Shown: positions 16,508 through 26,208, counted from the stretch's first letter. The stretch is DNA of 64,000 nucleotides from Autumnicola patrickiae (GCF_031846525.1 NZ_JAVRHM010000013.1:62001-126000); one strand, 5' to 3'. The notes: a model not told the origin generated them from the sequence alone. Program-made: numbers and translations.

Positions 16508-18937
16508 CTACCTCTCCTCTTTTTTCTTCCTTCTCACACCATAGAAAATTCCGCCTATTACACAAAGTCCCAAAATTATGGAACTGGCGAGGGTAATCTG
16601 GCTTCCGGTGTTGATAACTTCAGGCTCAAATCTAAAGGTAACCGTGTGATCCCCGGCAGGAATATTCATTGCCCTTAAAACGTAATTTGCCTGTGCATGG
16701 GGCACTTCTTCTCCATCTATATAAGCTTGCCAGCCGGGCTGATAATAACTTTCGGAAAAAACCGCCAGCTGATTGCTGTTGGAGGAAGTTTTATAAACCA
16801 GCTCATTAGGCTGCTCATTTACCAGCTCAATTTCAGCCTGGGCATTAAAACCTACATTATCGCCCAAAATATCCTTATAATCTTCATTAATTACAGCCGT
16901 ATGTTGTAAGTCTACTTCTTTTAAAGCCACAATCTCTTCATTAGCCGAGCCTACCCACTTCACATCTTCAACGAACCATGCGTTACCATAGTTATTAGGA
17001 TTCTGTTGTGCCTGGACTCCTTCTTCTGTTGGAACAATAAAATACTTTACGTTCAGCATATTAAGGATCTCCATATTATTTTCAGCAATATAGAAATCAA
17101 AGAGCTCCTGGATCCGTCCCGGTTTAGCCCCGTGATAACCCCCAATGGAGCTATGAAAAAAAGATGCCCTACTACTGCTTAGAGGATTTCCGGTAACATC
17201 GTAAACACGATAACGTGAATCGTCCTGCAAAATTTCCAGATCTGCCTGTGTAGCTTCAAAAGGACGTTCCATTTTTCTTGCCAGCACAAAATCTTCATTA
17301 TTTACATAACGTCGATCCACGCCTACCAGGTCTACTAAAAAGAGAACTGCAAATCCTGCAATCACAAGTTTTTCTGAAATTTTTCCCTTTAGATAAAACC
17401 AGATTAAAGCTGCAGAAAGCAGTACAAATATTAATGATCTTATAGTGTCTGAAGTAAATATAGCTCTGCGGTCTTCTTTTAATGCACGCACAAAATCTAT
17501 CCCTAATTGTTCAATTAAAATTGAATCTCCCGCTCCACTAAAATCAAAAAGTACAGACTTCATTAATAAAAATGTAACGCTTAGGCCACCGGTAATAATT
17601 GTAGCCCATTTAAGAGCCTCCATTTTAACCTCTTCTTTGTCGAACTTATTAAAAAGTTTGTACAGGCCGAAAATTGCCAAAACCGGTACACATAATTCTA
17701 TAATTACCTGGATAGAAGTGACCGCACGAAATTTATTATACAGCGGAACATAATTGATAAAAAATTCGGTTAAAAACTCGAGATTCTTACCCCAGGAAAG
17801 TAAAAGTGCTAACAAACTACCTCCAACGATCCACCATTTCAGTCGGCCCCGGATTAAGAAAAGAGCAAAAACAAACAAAAATAATACGCTGGCTCCAATA
17901 TAAGCCGGCGCTCCCACATAAGGCTGATCTCCCCAATAGGTAGGTGCATTTTCAGCAAAGTCTGCGGCCTGAGCAGGAGAAGCTCCCAATCCCATGATTG
18001 CATTATAAACTTCAGAATCCTTACCAATATCTTCAGAATTTGATCCTCCCATAAACCTCGGAATAAAGAGATTAAAAGACTCTGCTATTCCATAACTATA
18101 ACTGGTGATATAATCGAAATCCAATCCTGTAGCTGTTTTTTCAGATCCATCAGGATTTATCGTCAGTCCCGTATCCCCTCGGGTACTAAAAGCAGTATAT
18201 TCTTGCGTAGCCAGCAGGTTAGTCGCATTGGCTCCAATGGCAAGTATAACTGCTACTACCATTATTCCAAGCGATTTAAAATAATGAGGGAGATTTTTTT
18301 TTCTAATTGCATCTACTAAATAAGCAATTCCTAAACAAATCACCAGCAAGAGTAGATAATACGTCATCTGGAAATGGTTAGCACTAATTTCCAAAGCCAT
18401 TGCAAAGGCCAGAAGAATAAATCCCAGCCAGTTTTTTCTCCGGAAAATAAGAATAATACCTCCTAACACCATAGGCATATAAGCAATAGCATGTGCTTTG
18501 GCATTATGCCCAATGCCAAGAATGACAATTAGGTACGTAGAAAACCCGAAAGCCAGCGCTCCTAAAAAGGCCAGTTTATAATCCAACTTTAAGCATAGCA
18601 ACAGGATGTAAAATCCTATAAAATATATAAAAAGGTAATCTGCAGGTCTTGGCAAAAACCGAAGCACAGAATCCACATCTTTAATATAATTATGAGGATA
18701 ACGGGCACCTAATTGATATGTCGGCATCCCTCCAAAAGCAGCATCTGTCCAGTAAGGTTCCTCGCCAGTCTGCTCCCTAAAGTCAGTTTGCTCCCTTGCC
18801 ATACCTAAATATTGAACTATATCGCTCTGGTAAATTACTTTACCTTGCAAAACGGGATTAAAATAAGCTAAGGCAATAACTATAAAACCTGCAAGCACGA
18901 ACAGGTGAGGGAGGATTCGCTTGAATTTAACCATCAA
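16508..18937 (-). CDS. YfhO family membrane protein
   Basis: 809 residues. About a dozen membrane helices are followed by a periplasmic C-terminal domain of roughly 250 residues and a last helix near the C-terminus (ASSIILGLCVIGGIFYGV) before a basic tail. The family features visible are the early SDIVQYLGMAREQ and WTDAAFGGMPTYQ motifs and the late QPGWQAYIDGEEV segment. YfhO-family proteins resemble GT-C transferases and have been linked to glycosylation of lipoteichoic acid or other surface polymers in other phyla. Here the coupled glycosyltransferase and flippase genes support a role in cell-surface glycan assembly. Confidence 0.9.
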   Translation of the reverse strand: MMVKFKRILPHLFVLAGFIVIALAYFNPVLQGKVIYQSDIVQYLGMAREQTDFREQTGEEPYWTDAAFGGMPTYQLGARYPHNYIKDVDSVLRFLPRPADYLFIYFIGFYILLLCLKLDYKLAFLGALAFGFSTYLIVILGIGHNAKAHAIAYMPMVLGGIILIFRRKNWLGFILLAFAMALEISANHFQMTYYLLLLVICLGIAYLVDAIRKKNLPHYFKSLGIMVVAVILAIGANATNLLATQEYTAFSTRGDTGLTINPDGSEKTATGLDFDYITSYSYGIAESFNLFIPRFMGGSNSEDIGKDSEVYNAIMGLGASPAQAADFAENAPTYWGDQPYVGAPAYIGASVLFLFVFALFLIRGRLKWWIVGGSLLALLLSWGKNLEFLTEFFINYVPLYNKFRAVTSIQVIIELCVPVLAIFGLYKLFNKFDKEEVKMEALKWATIITGGLSVTFLLMKSVLFDFSGAGDSILIEQLGIDFVRALKEDRRAIFTSDTIRSLIFVLLSAALIWFYLKGKISEKLVIAGFAVLFLVDLVGVDRRYVNNEDFVLARKMERPFEATQADLEILQDDSRYRVYDVTGNPLSSSRASFFHSSIGGYHGAKPGRIQELFDFYIAENNMEILNMLNVKYFIVPTEEGVQAQQNPNNYGNAWFVEDVKWVGSANEEIVALKEVDLQHTAVINEDYKDILGDNVGFNAQAEIELVNEQPNELVYKTSSNSNQLAVFSESYYQPGWQAYIDGEEVPHAQANYVLRAMNIPAGDHTVTFRFEPEVINTGSQITLASSIILGLCVIGGIFYGVRRKKKEER

Positions 18938-19070
18938 TCAGATTTTAGTTTCAAAAGATATCCTGAAGATTAGCAACTTCAGAATAAAGGTCGAAATTTG
19001 ATAATTTTAACCAGTCATCTATTATTAACTGGGATGTTTCTAAAAACGTATAACCAGCAATGGTTCGAAA

Positions 19071-19361
19071 TTAATCAATTTCTTCGTAATCGATATACTC
19101 ACCAACATCTTTGTTGGATTTCCTGCCCTTTTGCGGCTTTTTTTCGATACTGACTTTTCCTTCCTTTTCTGCTGTAGGTTTTTGATACTGATTAAATTGA
19201 TCCTGAAACTTCTTGCCCATCTTCTTCATAAAATAGCGCAGAATTATAGGACCCAAAAAGCGAAATAATATTTTCAATCCGAAATATATAAGCAGGATAA
19301 TTAATATCGTCCTTAATATACCCGAAAATGATGCATCGTACATGTCCTGAAATTTCTGCAA
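19071..19361 (-). CDS. DUF4834-type small membrane protein
   Basis: 96 residues. One hydrophobic helix at about residues 14-30 (GILRTILIILLIYFGLKILF) is followed by a basic amphipathic stretch (RYFMKKMGKKFQDQFNQY) and a charged tail ending in DYEEID. The pattern matches DUF4834 proteins of Bacteroidota, of unknown function, and its place upstream of yfhO is one I recall from related genomes. The start at 19361 gives the usual length. Confidence 0.7.
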   Translation of the reverse strand: MQKFQDMYDASFSGILRTILIILLIYFGLKILFRFLGPIILRYFMKKMGKKFQDQFNQYQKPTAEKEGKVSIEKKPQKGRKSNKDVGEYIDYEEID

Positions 19362-19423
19362 AAATAAAAAGATGAGTAGACAATTCCTGTTTTTAAGGGC
19401 CTAAAAAAATAATAATTTTCCTC

Positions 19424-19431
19424 TATATTTG
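19424..19431 (+). promoter_or_regulatory. -7 element for the outer-membrane transporter gene
   Basis: TATATTTG, an exact TAnnTTTG match, is 21 bp before the ATG at 19453. It overlaps a possible TTG start at 19429, which argues for the ATG at 19453 as the real start. Confidence 0.5.
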
Positions 19432-19452
19432 AGCGAACCAAACCTGGTAACC

Positions 19453-20406
19453 ATGCACAAAAGCCTCACCTATTTTCTTTTTATTTGTACAGTTTTTAAT
19501 GTCCATGCCCAATATACCGAAACCATTAATTCTAACCGGCCCGGAGAGTCACAGGGAGGTTTTGCTGTTGGAAAAGGAGTAATACAGCTGGAAGGGGGAG
19601 GATATATGGGAAATGATGATCATGCACTTTACCGTCAGGAGACCGATGTTTTTGGTGCAATGTATGGCTTACGTATTGGACTGCTAACCGAGAATCTCGA
19701 GTTGAACCTTTTTGGATCTTTTCAGGATGAAACAACCAGTGTGCGTATTGGTAACCGGGAACAAGAAGCTCACATAAGGAACTTCAGGACAAACACTTTT
19801 GGTGCTAAGTACCTGGTTTACGATCCCTACAAAAATGCTGAAGAAGATAAACCCAATTTATATAGTTGGAAGGCTAACAGACGTTTTAAATGGAAAACGC
19901 TAATCCCCGCAATCTCGGTTTACGGAGGTGGTAACTTCTCTGTTGGTGAGAATCCGTATCTATATCCTGGTGAATCTAAGTTAAGCCCTAAAGCCGCAAT
20001 TATTACCCAAAACAACTGGGGAAGATGGGTATTGGTAATGAATTTTATAGCAGATAAATTTACAGAGGAATTCCCGAGTTACGGTGCTATAGCAACAGTT
20101 ACCCATGCAGTCTCCCCTAAATTTGCACTTTTCGGTGAATATCAAGGTTACATCAGCGATCTTTATGCTGATGATATCGTGAGAGGTGGTGCTGCTTATT
20201 TACTGTTTGACAATCTACAGATGGACATTTCCGGTTTAATTAACTTTAAGGACACACCCTCAAGATGGCAAATAGCAGGCGGATTTTCTTACAGGCTGGA
20301 TTTTCATAAAGATGATGAAATTCTGGGGGATTCTGTTGACGAAGCAAGAGACAATAGAAAGCAAAGAAGTCAAAATAGCGGATTCCAATTTGATGATGAG
20401 GAGTGA
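19453..20406 (+). CDS. Outer-membrane beta-barrel transporter-like protein
   Basis: 317 residues from ATG 19453. A signal peptide (MHKSLTYFLFICTVFNVHAQ, cleaved after AQ) is followed by TINSNRPGESQGGFAVGKGV and alternating polar/aromatic strands typical of a beta-barrel (IQLEGGGYMG, LRIGLLTENLELNLFGSF, FALFGEYQGY). It resembles the proteins annotated as the outer-membrane transporter / MetA-pathway phenol degradation family. The substrate is unknown. The last ~30 residues are charged (KQRSQNSGFQFDDEE). A longer reading from TTG 19429 is possible but unlikely because the -7 element lies there. Confidence 0.72.
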   Translation: MHKSLTYFLFICTVFNVHAQYTETINSNRPGESQGGFAVGKGVIQLEGGGYMGNDDHALYRQETDVFGAMYGLRIGLLTENLELNLFGSFQDETTSVRIGNREQEAHIRNFRTNTFGAKYLVYDPYKNAEEDKPNLYSWKANRRFKWKTLIPAISVYGGGNFSVGENPYLYPGESKLSPKAAIITQNNWGRWVLVMNFIADKFTEEFPSYGAIATVTHAVSPKFALFGEYQGYISDLYADDIVRGGAAYLLFDNLQMDISGLINFKDTPSRWQIAGGFSYRLDFHKDDEILGDSVDEARDNRKQRSQNSGFQFDDEE

Positions 20407-21128
20407 GTGAGAAACAGGAAGCAGGAGACAAGAACCAGGAAACAAGAATCAGGAAACTCGCTGAAAAGAACTTTGAGGAAGCTCTCATAGATTATTTCTG
20501 AATTTGTGGTGAAACTTAAGGTCGATAATTACCATTTTGGATCGTTCACTTTAGACGGAACCAAGTACCAGGAGAAAAGAATCAGGACAATCGCTGGAAA
20601 CGTTCTGCGGAAACTCTCAGAGATTATTCGTGAATTCGTGGTGAAACTTTATGTTCAAGAATTGCCATTTTTAGAGGCCTCTCTTTTTTCTGAAACATGA
20701 AAACCTGAAACCTTTTGAAATTAAAAATCGCCAACCGGTTCAACAGTCAACCCACAACAATTCTAAAGGTCGATAATTGCCATTTTAAAAGCTTCTCATT
20801 CTTCTGAAGCAAGAAACCGCTTCGCTGAAAGAATAAGAATAGAGAAAAAACCAGAACCACGAAAACATTTTGAAGACGTTCCTTTTCTGAAACAGAAAAC
20901 CTGAAAATTTTTGAACTGAAACAGGCAACAGATAACCCACAACATTTCTACAGGTCGATAATTGCCATTTTGAGGGAGTATCTTTTTTCTGAAACATTAA
21001 ACCTGAGACTTTTATAAGCTGACAACCAAAGCAAGACAACAGCTGATAAAAAAATTCCTTTTCAGTTACTCACAAAATGAGCTTCTGAAAAGGAATTTAT
21101 TTTTTGAAACTTTAAAACAGCTTCGGTT
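20407..21128. repeat. Gene-free region made of dispersed-repeat units
   Basis: The region carries four copies of the window-wide repeat in the same orientation, at 20518-20538, 20653-20672 (decayed), 20765-20786 and 20952-20971. Longer flanks recur: a 61-bp direct repeat (20478-20538 and 20610-20671) shares GTGGTGAAACTT, and the words CTGAAAC, ATAACCCACAAC and AACCTGA recur between units. Short frames open in it look like chance products of the repeat. The region ends with the terminator of the arabinose operon. Confidence 0.75.
21052..21098 (-). terminator. Terminator of the araBDA-galM-symporter operon
   Basis: AAATTCCTTTTCAG and CTGAAAAGGAATTT form a perfect 14-bp stem with a 19-base loop. 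On the minus strand it runs into TTTTTTT. It begins 30 bp after the symporter stop codon. Confidence 0.85.
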
Positions 21129-22760
21129 CTAGAAAAATCCTTCTTTTCCGTTAAAGAAGAGCATTACTCCAGCCACAAGAATGAGAACTAGAATAGATAC
21201 GGCTATATCTACCCAATTGTAACTGTTTTTATTATTTGCTTTTTCTTCAGGAGAAATAGTCTGGAAAGTAAGATTAAAGATTTTTTCTCTTGAAGGTATA
21301 CTGGTCGCTAAACTAACTACTGTGATTAGTATCACACAGAATAGGAAGAACCAGGCTGCAAAAGTAAGGAAGTTTATATCTCCCAACAAAAACAGGAATC
21401 CATCAGGATCCAGTGATTCCTTCATAAGTTCCAGCACAATTCTCGATGCACCTACGATAAAACCTACTATCAGGGTTATAAATGCTCCTTGTGCATTTAT
21501 ACGCTTATAAAAGATTCCGAGTAGGAAAACCGCTGTAATTGGAGGTGCTATATACGACTGAACTTTCTGTAAATACTCATACAATACCCCCGAAATATTA
21601 GCCATAATTGGGATCCAGATAATACCAACAATTACAATAAATACCGTGGCAATTTGCCCAGTCCTTACAAGTTTCTTTTCAGGAGTATTTGGTCTTAATT
21701 TCTTATAAATATCCACAGTAAATAAAGTGGAACATGAATTAAATACTGAAGCCAGTGAACTCATTAGAGCCGCTAAAAGTCCCGCAGCAACCAATCCACG
21801 TAAACCTGAAGGCAGGAGGTTACTCATCAATACAGGGAAGGCCTCATCTGGACTGTCCCAATGTAATTCTCCTCTCATTTTAAGCGTTAATGCTATGATA
21901 CCTGGAATAAGGAATAGGAATACAGGAAGTAATTTTAACAGTGCACCAAAAATAGTACCTCTTCTCCCTTCTTTAATGTTCCTTGCGGTAAGAGCACGCT
22001 GTACAATATACTGATCTGTACACCAGTACCAGATTCCTACAATCGTACTTGTAATTAACAGTGAAGGCCACGGAAATTCGGGATCTGAAGCCGAACGCCA
22101 CATGTTTAGATATTCTGGAGTTACAGTTTCCGTCATACTGGCCCATCCACCTACTTCATTTAAACCAATAAAAGTAAGTGCTGCTGCACCAAACACAAGT
22201 ATAATAGCCTGTAGCGTTTCTGTATAAACTACTGCACGCATTCCTCCAAGTACGGTATATAATCCTGTTAAGATTACTGTAGAAAGTGCACCGGTCCAGA
22301 AATCGATACCAAGTAAAGCGGAAACCACTACCCCACCGGCATAAATGGTAACCGAAATTTTGGTAAGTACATAAGCGATAATAGAGAATACAGAAAGTAC
22401 CCAACGTGAACGTGCATCAAAACGTTTCTCAAGGAATTCCGGCATGGTAAATACTCCGCTCCTGGCATAAAAAGGAAGGAAGACCCAACCAAGGATCAGT
22501 ACTACCCACGCCTGAATTTCGTAAATAAGCATCGGAAGCTTATTTCCGGCACCAGCACCCGCCAGCCCCACAACGTGTTCCGATCCAATATTGGAAGCAA
22601 AAATAGAAGCTCCAACTACGAACCATCCCACATTTCGTCCTGCAAGAAAATAATCTGCCGTATTTTCCTGCTTTTTACGTATTACCCATACCGCAATACC
22701 TGCAAGTACCAGAAAGTATAGACCTATAGCGATCCAGTCAAAAGTATCTAAAGTCTGCAT
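21129..22760 (-). CDS. Sodium/solute symporter (SSS/SGLT family), probably for L-arabinose
   Basis: 543 residues with about 14 membrane helices. SGLT-family marks are the N-terminal DYFLAGRNVGWFVVGASIFA and ASNIGSEHVVGLAGAGA, where the sodium-site serines lie. The later ALMSSLASVFNSCSTLFTVD segment is the conserved helix-8 sodium-binding region. It should drive sugar uptake across the inner membrane with sodium. The substrate, free L-arabinose, is inferred from its place as the last gene of the araB-araD-araA-galM operon. Only 3 bp separate it from galM. Confidence 0.88.
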   Translation of the reverse strand: MQTLDTFDWIAIGLYFLVLAGIAVWVIRKKQENTADYFLAGRNVGWFVVGASIFASNIGSEHVVGLAGAGAGNKLPMLIYEIQAWVVLILGWVFLPFYARSGVFTMPEFLEKRFDARSRWVLSVFSIIAYVLTKISVTIYAGGVVVSALLGIDFWTGALSTVILTGLYTVLGGMRAVVYTETLQAIILVFGAAALTFIGLNEVGGWASMTETVTPEYLNMWRSASDPEFPWPSLLITSTIVGIWYWCTDQYIVQRALTARNIKEGRRGTIFGALLKLLPVFLFLIPGIIALTLKMRGELHWDSPDEAFPVLMSNLLPSGLRGLVAAGLLAALMSSLASVFNSCSTLFTVDIYKKLRPNTPEKKLVRTGQIATVFIVIVGIIWIPIMANISGVLYEYLQKVQSYIAPPITAVFLLGIFYKRINAQGAFITLIVGFIVGASRIVLELMKESLDPDGFLFLLGDINFLTFAAWFFLFCVILITVVSLATSIPSREKIFNLTFQTISPEEKANNKNSYNWVDIAVSILVLILVAGVMLFFNGKEGFF

Positions 22761-22763
22761 AAT

Positions 22764-23948
22764 TTATTTTACTGAAAATTTAAAACTCGTATTGGATGTA
22801 TACGTTTCTCCTGGTTCAAGTACTACAGAAGGAAAACCTTCCTGATTTGGAGTATCGGGGTAATGTTGGGTTTCAAAACAGAATCCCGTTCTTTTCTCAT
22901 AATTACCACCTCCTTGTGCAGGTAAAGTACCATCAAGGAAGTTTCCAGAATAAAACTGCATTCCGGGTTCATCAGTATATACTTCAAGAAATCTTCCGCT
23001 TTCCGGCTCATACGCTGAAGCTGCCATTCTCATTCCGCTATCCTGTTCGTTTAAAACCCAGTTGTGATCATAACCACCGGCTCTCTGAATTTGCTCATTA
23101 TCTGCATTAATTCCTTCAGCAACTTCTTTTGGCTCGCGAAAATCAAATGGAGTACCTTCAACTTCTTTTAACTCCCCTGTAGGAATAAGATTTTCGGTTA
23201 CCGGCAAAAATTTATCGGCATTAATTTCTACTATATGATCCAGAATAGTCTCACTAAAATCCCCGGAAAGATTAAAATAAGCGTGTTGCGTAAGGTTGAT
23301 AATTGTTTTCTTGTCTGTCGTAGCTTCATACTTTACATCAAAAGAGTTGTCATCAAATAGAGTATAGGTTACTGTGGTTTCAAGTTTACCGGGATATCCT
23401 TCTTCCATATCCTCACTAGTATAAGTAAGCACTAAGGAAGAAGAGTTTTCTCCTTCTTCGGGAGTAATATCCCAGATTACTTTATCGAATCCTTTCTCAC
23501 CCCCATGTAAGTGATTTTCACCATCATTTTGAGCAAGTTCATATTCTTCACCGTCCAGAGAAAATTTTCCTTCGGCAATCCTGTTTCCGTAGCGACCTAT
23601 AAGAGCACCAAAAAACGGATTGTCTTTTGTATATTCCTCAAGCGAATCAAACCCTAGAACCACGTCTTCATATTCACCCTCTTTATCTGGTGCTTTAAGG
23701 CTGGTAATTCTACCACCATAGGAAATAACTTTAACTTCCATTCCGCCGGCGTTGGTAAGGGTATACATTTCGACCTGCTCCCCTTCCGCGGTTGTTCCAA
23801 ATTCAGATTTTTCTATCACAACTTTCTGGTTTTCGGCAGTTTCTTCTGCCTGGTTGTTTTCCTCTTTGTTTTCGTTTTTACATTGCACAAATAATAAAGC
23901 AAAGCTTAAAAGAGCAAAACCAAAGAGACTTCTTCTCATGTTTTTCAT
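22764..23948 (-). CDS. galM: Aldose 1-epimerase (mutarotase), lipoprotein
   Basis: 394 residues. Signal peptide II with a lipobox-like end (FALLFVQC, C23) is followed by a charged linker. The galactose-mutarotase fold follows, with NRIAEGKFSLDGEEYEL, the catalytic histidine region in NDGENHLHGGEKGFDKVIW and TQHAYFNLSG, and the base glutamate near GFCFETQHYPD. It interconverts the alpha and beta anomers of aldoses. As an exported lipoprotein it would act on arabinose in the periplasm before uptake by the adjoining symporter. The residues after the cysteine (KNENKEENN) are not the strongly acidic surface-export type. Confidence 0.9.
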   Translation of the reverse strand: MKNMRRSLFGFALLSFALLFVQCKNENKEENNQAEETAENQKVVIEKSEFGTTAEGEQVEMYTLTNAGGMEVKVISYGGRITSLKAPDKEGEYEDVVLGFDSLEEYTKDNPFFGALIGRYGNRIAEGKFSLDGEEYELAQNDGENHLHGGEKGFDKVIWDITPEEGENSSSLVLTYTSEDMEEGYPGKLETTVTYTLFDDNSFDVKYEATTDKKTIINLTQHAYFNLSGDFSETILDHIVEINADKFLPVTENLIPTGELKEVEGTPFDFREPKEVAEGINADNEQIQRAGGYDHNWVLNEQDSGMRMAASAYEPESGRFLEVYTDEPGMQFYSGNFLDGTLPAQGGGNYEKRTGFCFETQHYPDTPNQEGFPSVVLEPGETYTSNTSFKFSVK

Positions 23949-23969
23949 TATAGTAGTTGGTGTTAAGAG

Positions 23970-25475
23970 TTACAAGCCATGCTGAAACAAATGATAATAA
24001 GCTTCATTGGCATTAATTTTATCTTTAAAATCTCTCACCGCTGTTTTGTCGTCTATTACCAGCAGTTCAATTCCGGCAATATCGGCAAAATCTTCTAAAT
24101 ATTCAGTAGTTAAAGCCTGAGTATAAACAGTATGGTGTGCACCTCCGGCTAAAATCCATGCAGTAGCTGCAACCTCAAGATCTGGCTTGGCATCCCAAAG
24201 TACACGGGCTACAGGTAAATTTGGCAATTCCTGGGGTTTAACTGCTTCAACTTCGTTTACTAACAGCCTGAATCTATTCCCCATATCTATTAAGGATGCA
24301 TTAAGTGCCGGGCCTTGCGGGGAATCAAATACAAGTCTTACAGGATCTTCTTTACCTCCAATTCCTAAAGGATGAATATCACAGGTTGGTTTTCCGTCTG
24401 CAATAGATGGACAAATTTCCAGCATATGTGAACCTAAAACGTAAGATTTCTCGGGTGTAAAGTGGTAGGTATAGTCTTCCATAAAAGATGTACCTGGCTC
24501 TAATCCTACAGCCATTACTTTCATCGCTCTTAATAAAGCAGCTGTTTTCCAGTCACCTTCAGCTCCAAACCCATAGCCATCTGCCATAAGTCGTTGTACG
24601 GCAATTCCCGGTAGTTGCTTAAGCTTTCCAAGATTTTCAAAAGTATCTGTAAAAGCTTTAAATCCACCTTCATCTAAAAATGAACGTAAACCCAATTCTA
24701 TCCTGGCAGCATCCTCAAGAGAACTTCTTTGAGCTCCTCCTTCTTTTAATGCTTCAGTTAAATTATAAGAAGATTCGTATTCCTTTAAAAGAGCGTTCAC
24801 TTTATCGTCAGAAACTTTCTCGATATGCTCCACTACTTCTGAAGAATCATAACCGTTAACAGACATTCCAAAACGGATTTGTGCTTCCACTTTATCACCT
24901 TCTGTAACTGCCACTTCACGCATATTATCACCAATTCTGGCGACTTTAAGGTGTTGTAATTCGTCCCAGCCAAGTACCACTCTTGTCCAGATTCCTAATT
25001 TTTTCTGAACACGATCTGATTTCCAATGGCCCACAATTACTTTACGCTTTTTGCGCATTCTGCTCATTATAAAACCGAATTCCCTGTCACCGTGAGCCGA
25101 CTGGTTTAAATTCATGAAATCCATATCAATTTCATTCCATGGAATTTCAGCATTAAACTGTGTGTGCAAATGACAGATTGGCTTCTTAAGAATATTTAAT
25201 CCGCTAATCCACATTTTTGCAGGTGAAAAAGTGTGCATCCAGGTAACAATACCAATACAGTTTTTATTGGTATTCGCCTGAAGACATAAATCTGTAATTT
25301 CTGCTGGTGTTTTTACAGTATCCTTATGAACAATTTTTAACGGAATTTGAGAAGATCCATTTAGACCTTCTACAATTTCCTTTGAATTTTTTGTAACCTG
25401 ATTAAGAGTTTCTTCCCCATACAGGTGCTGGCTACCTGTTACGAACCAGATTTCTTTATGATCAATATCTATCAT
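23970..25475 (-). CDS. araA: L-arabinose isomerase
   Basis: 501 residues, normal length. Family marks are the N-terminal EIWFVTGSQHLYGEETL, the TWMHTFSPAKMWISGL substrate-site segment, LMADGYGFGAEGDWKTAALL with a catalytic glutamate, TSFMEDYTYHF with a second one, and LEICPSIADGKPTCDIHPLG with manganese-binding histidines. It converts L-arabinose to L-ribulose in the cytoplasm. It lies 26 bp after araD. Confidence 0.97.
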   Translation of the reverse strand: MIDIDHKEIWFVTGSQHLYGEETLNQVTKNSKEIVEGLNGSSQIPLKIVHKDTVKTPAEITDLCLQANTNKNCIGIVTWMHTFSPAKMWISGLNILKKPICHLHTQFNAEIPWNEIDMDFMNLNQSAHGDREFGFIMSRMRKKRKVIVGHWKSDRVQKKLGIWTRVVLGWDELQHLKVARIGDNMREVAVTEGDKVEAQIRFGMSVNGYDSSEVVEHIEKVSDDKVNALLKEYESSYNLTEALKEGGAQRSSLEDAARIELGLRSFLDEGGFKAFTDTFENLGKLKQLPGIAVQRLMADGYGFGAEGDWKTAALLRAMKVMAVGLEPGTSFMEDYTYHFTPEKSYVLGSHMLEICPSIADGKPTCDIHPLGIGGKEDPVRLVFDSPQGPALNASLIDMGNRFRLLVNEVEAVKPQELPNLPVARVLWDAKPDLEVAATAWILAGGAHHTVYTQALTTEYLEDFADIAGIELLVIDDKTAVRDFKDKINANEAYYHLFQHGL

Positions 25476-25501
25476 TTGTATTTATATAAGTGGTTGGATT
25501 A

Positions 25502-26206
25502 TTATTTCTGACCGTAATAGGCATCTTTGCCGTGCTTACGTTCGTAATGTTTTTTAATTAGTGAATCTTTTAATCGTGGCGCTTCAGGATTTATCTGAAG
25601 GGTGAGATATGCCATTCTTGCTACTTCTTCAAGAACTTTGCTGTTATAAACAGCTTTTGCTGCATCTTTTCCCCATGTAAAGGGTCCATGATTTCCAAGA
25701 AGTACCATTTGTACTTCCTTATAAGAAAGGCCTTTATCCCTAAAACAATCCAGGATCTGGATCCCGGTGTTGTATTCATAATTTCCTGCAATTAAATCGT
25801 CACGCATTGGCGGTGCACAGGGAATATCGGCAGTAAGATGATCTGCATGGGTGGTTCCAAAAATTGGAATGTCTTTTTGCGACTGTGCCCAGGCTACAGA
25901 ATAAGTAGCATGTGTGTGTGCAACACCACCAATTTCTTCCCAGTTCTTGTATAAATAAGCGTGGGTTTTGGTATCTGAAGAAGGTCGCATTTCCCCCTCA
26001 ATAACATTGTTATCAAAATCCATAATAACAATATCTTCAGGTTTTAAATCTTCATAGGGAACGCCGCTGGGTTTAATAGCAAAAACTGCTTCTTTCCTGT
26101 CTACAGCACTCACGTTACCAAAAGTATAAATTACAAGATCCAACGCATTAAGCTGCATATTTGCCTCGTAACATTCTTTTTTTAATTCCTTAAAGCTGGA
26201 GCTCAT
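25502..26206 (-). CDS. araD: L-ribulose-5-phosphate 4-epimerase
   Basis: 234 residues, normal for the class II aldolase-like epimerases. Visible motifs are GNVSAVDR, IKPSGVPY for phosphate binding, and THTHATYSVAWAQ-type zinc ligands (read here as AHTHATYSVAWAQS), with TTHADHL and a later GNHGPFTWG histidine. It converts L-ribulose 5-phosphate to D-xylulose 5-phosphate, feeding the pentose phosphate pathway. Two bases separate it from araB. Confidence 0.96.
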   Translation of the reverse strand: MSSSFKELKKECYEANMQLNALDLVIYTFGNVSAVDRKEAVFAIKPSGVPYEDLKPEDIVIMDFDNNVIEGEMRPSSDTKTHAYLYKNWEEIGGVAHTHATYSVAWAQSQKDIPIFGTTHADHLTADIPCAPPMRDDLIAGNYEYNTGIQILDCFRDKGLSYKEVQMVLLGNHGPFTWGKDAAKAVYNSKVLEEVARMAYLTLQINPEAPRLKDSLIKKHYERKHGKDAYYGQK

Positions 26207-26208
26207 AA

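Noticed and set aside
19429..19452. TTG start for the outer-membrane transporter
   Set aside because: The TTG overlaps a -7 promoter element and precedes the signal peptide; ATG 19453 fits better.
20506..20700. 64-codon frame in the 20.4-21.1 kb gap
   Set aside because: It is made of repeat units, and its sequence changes with the decay of the repeats rather than like a protein.
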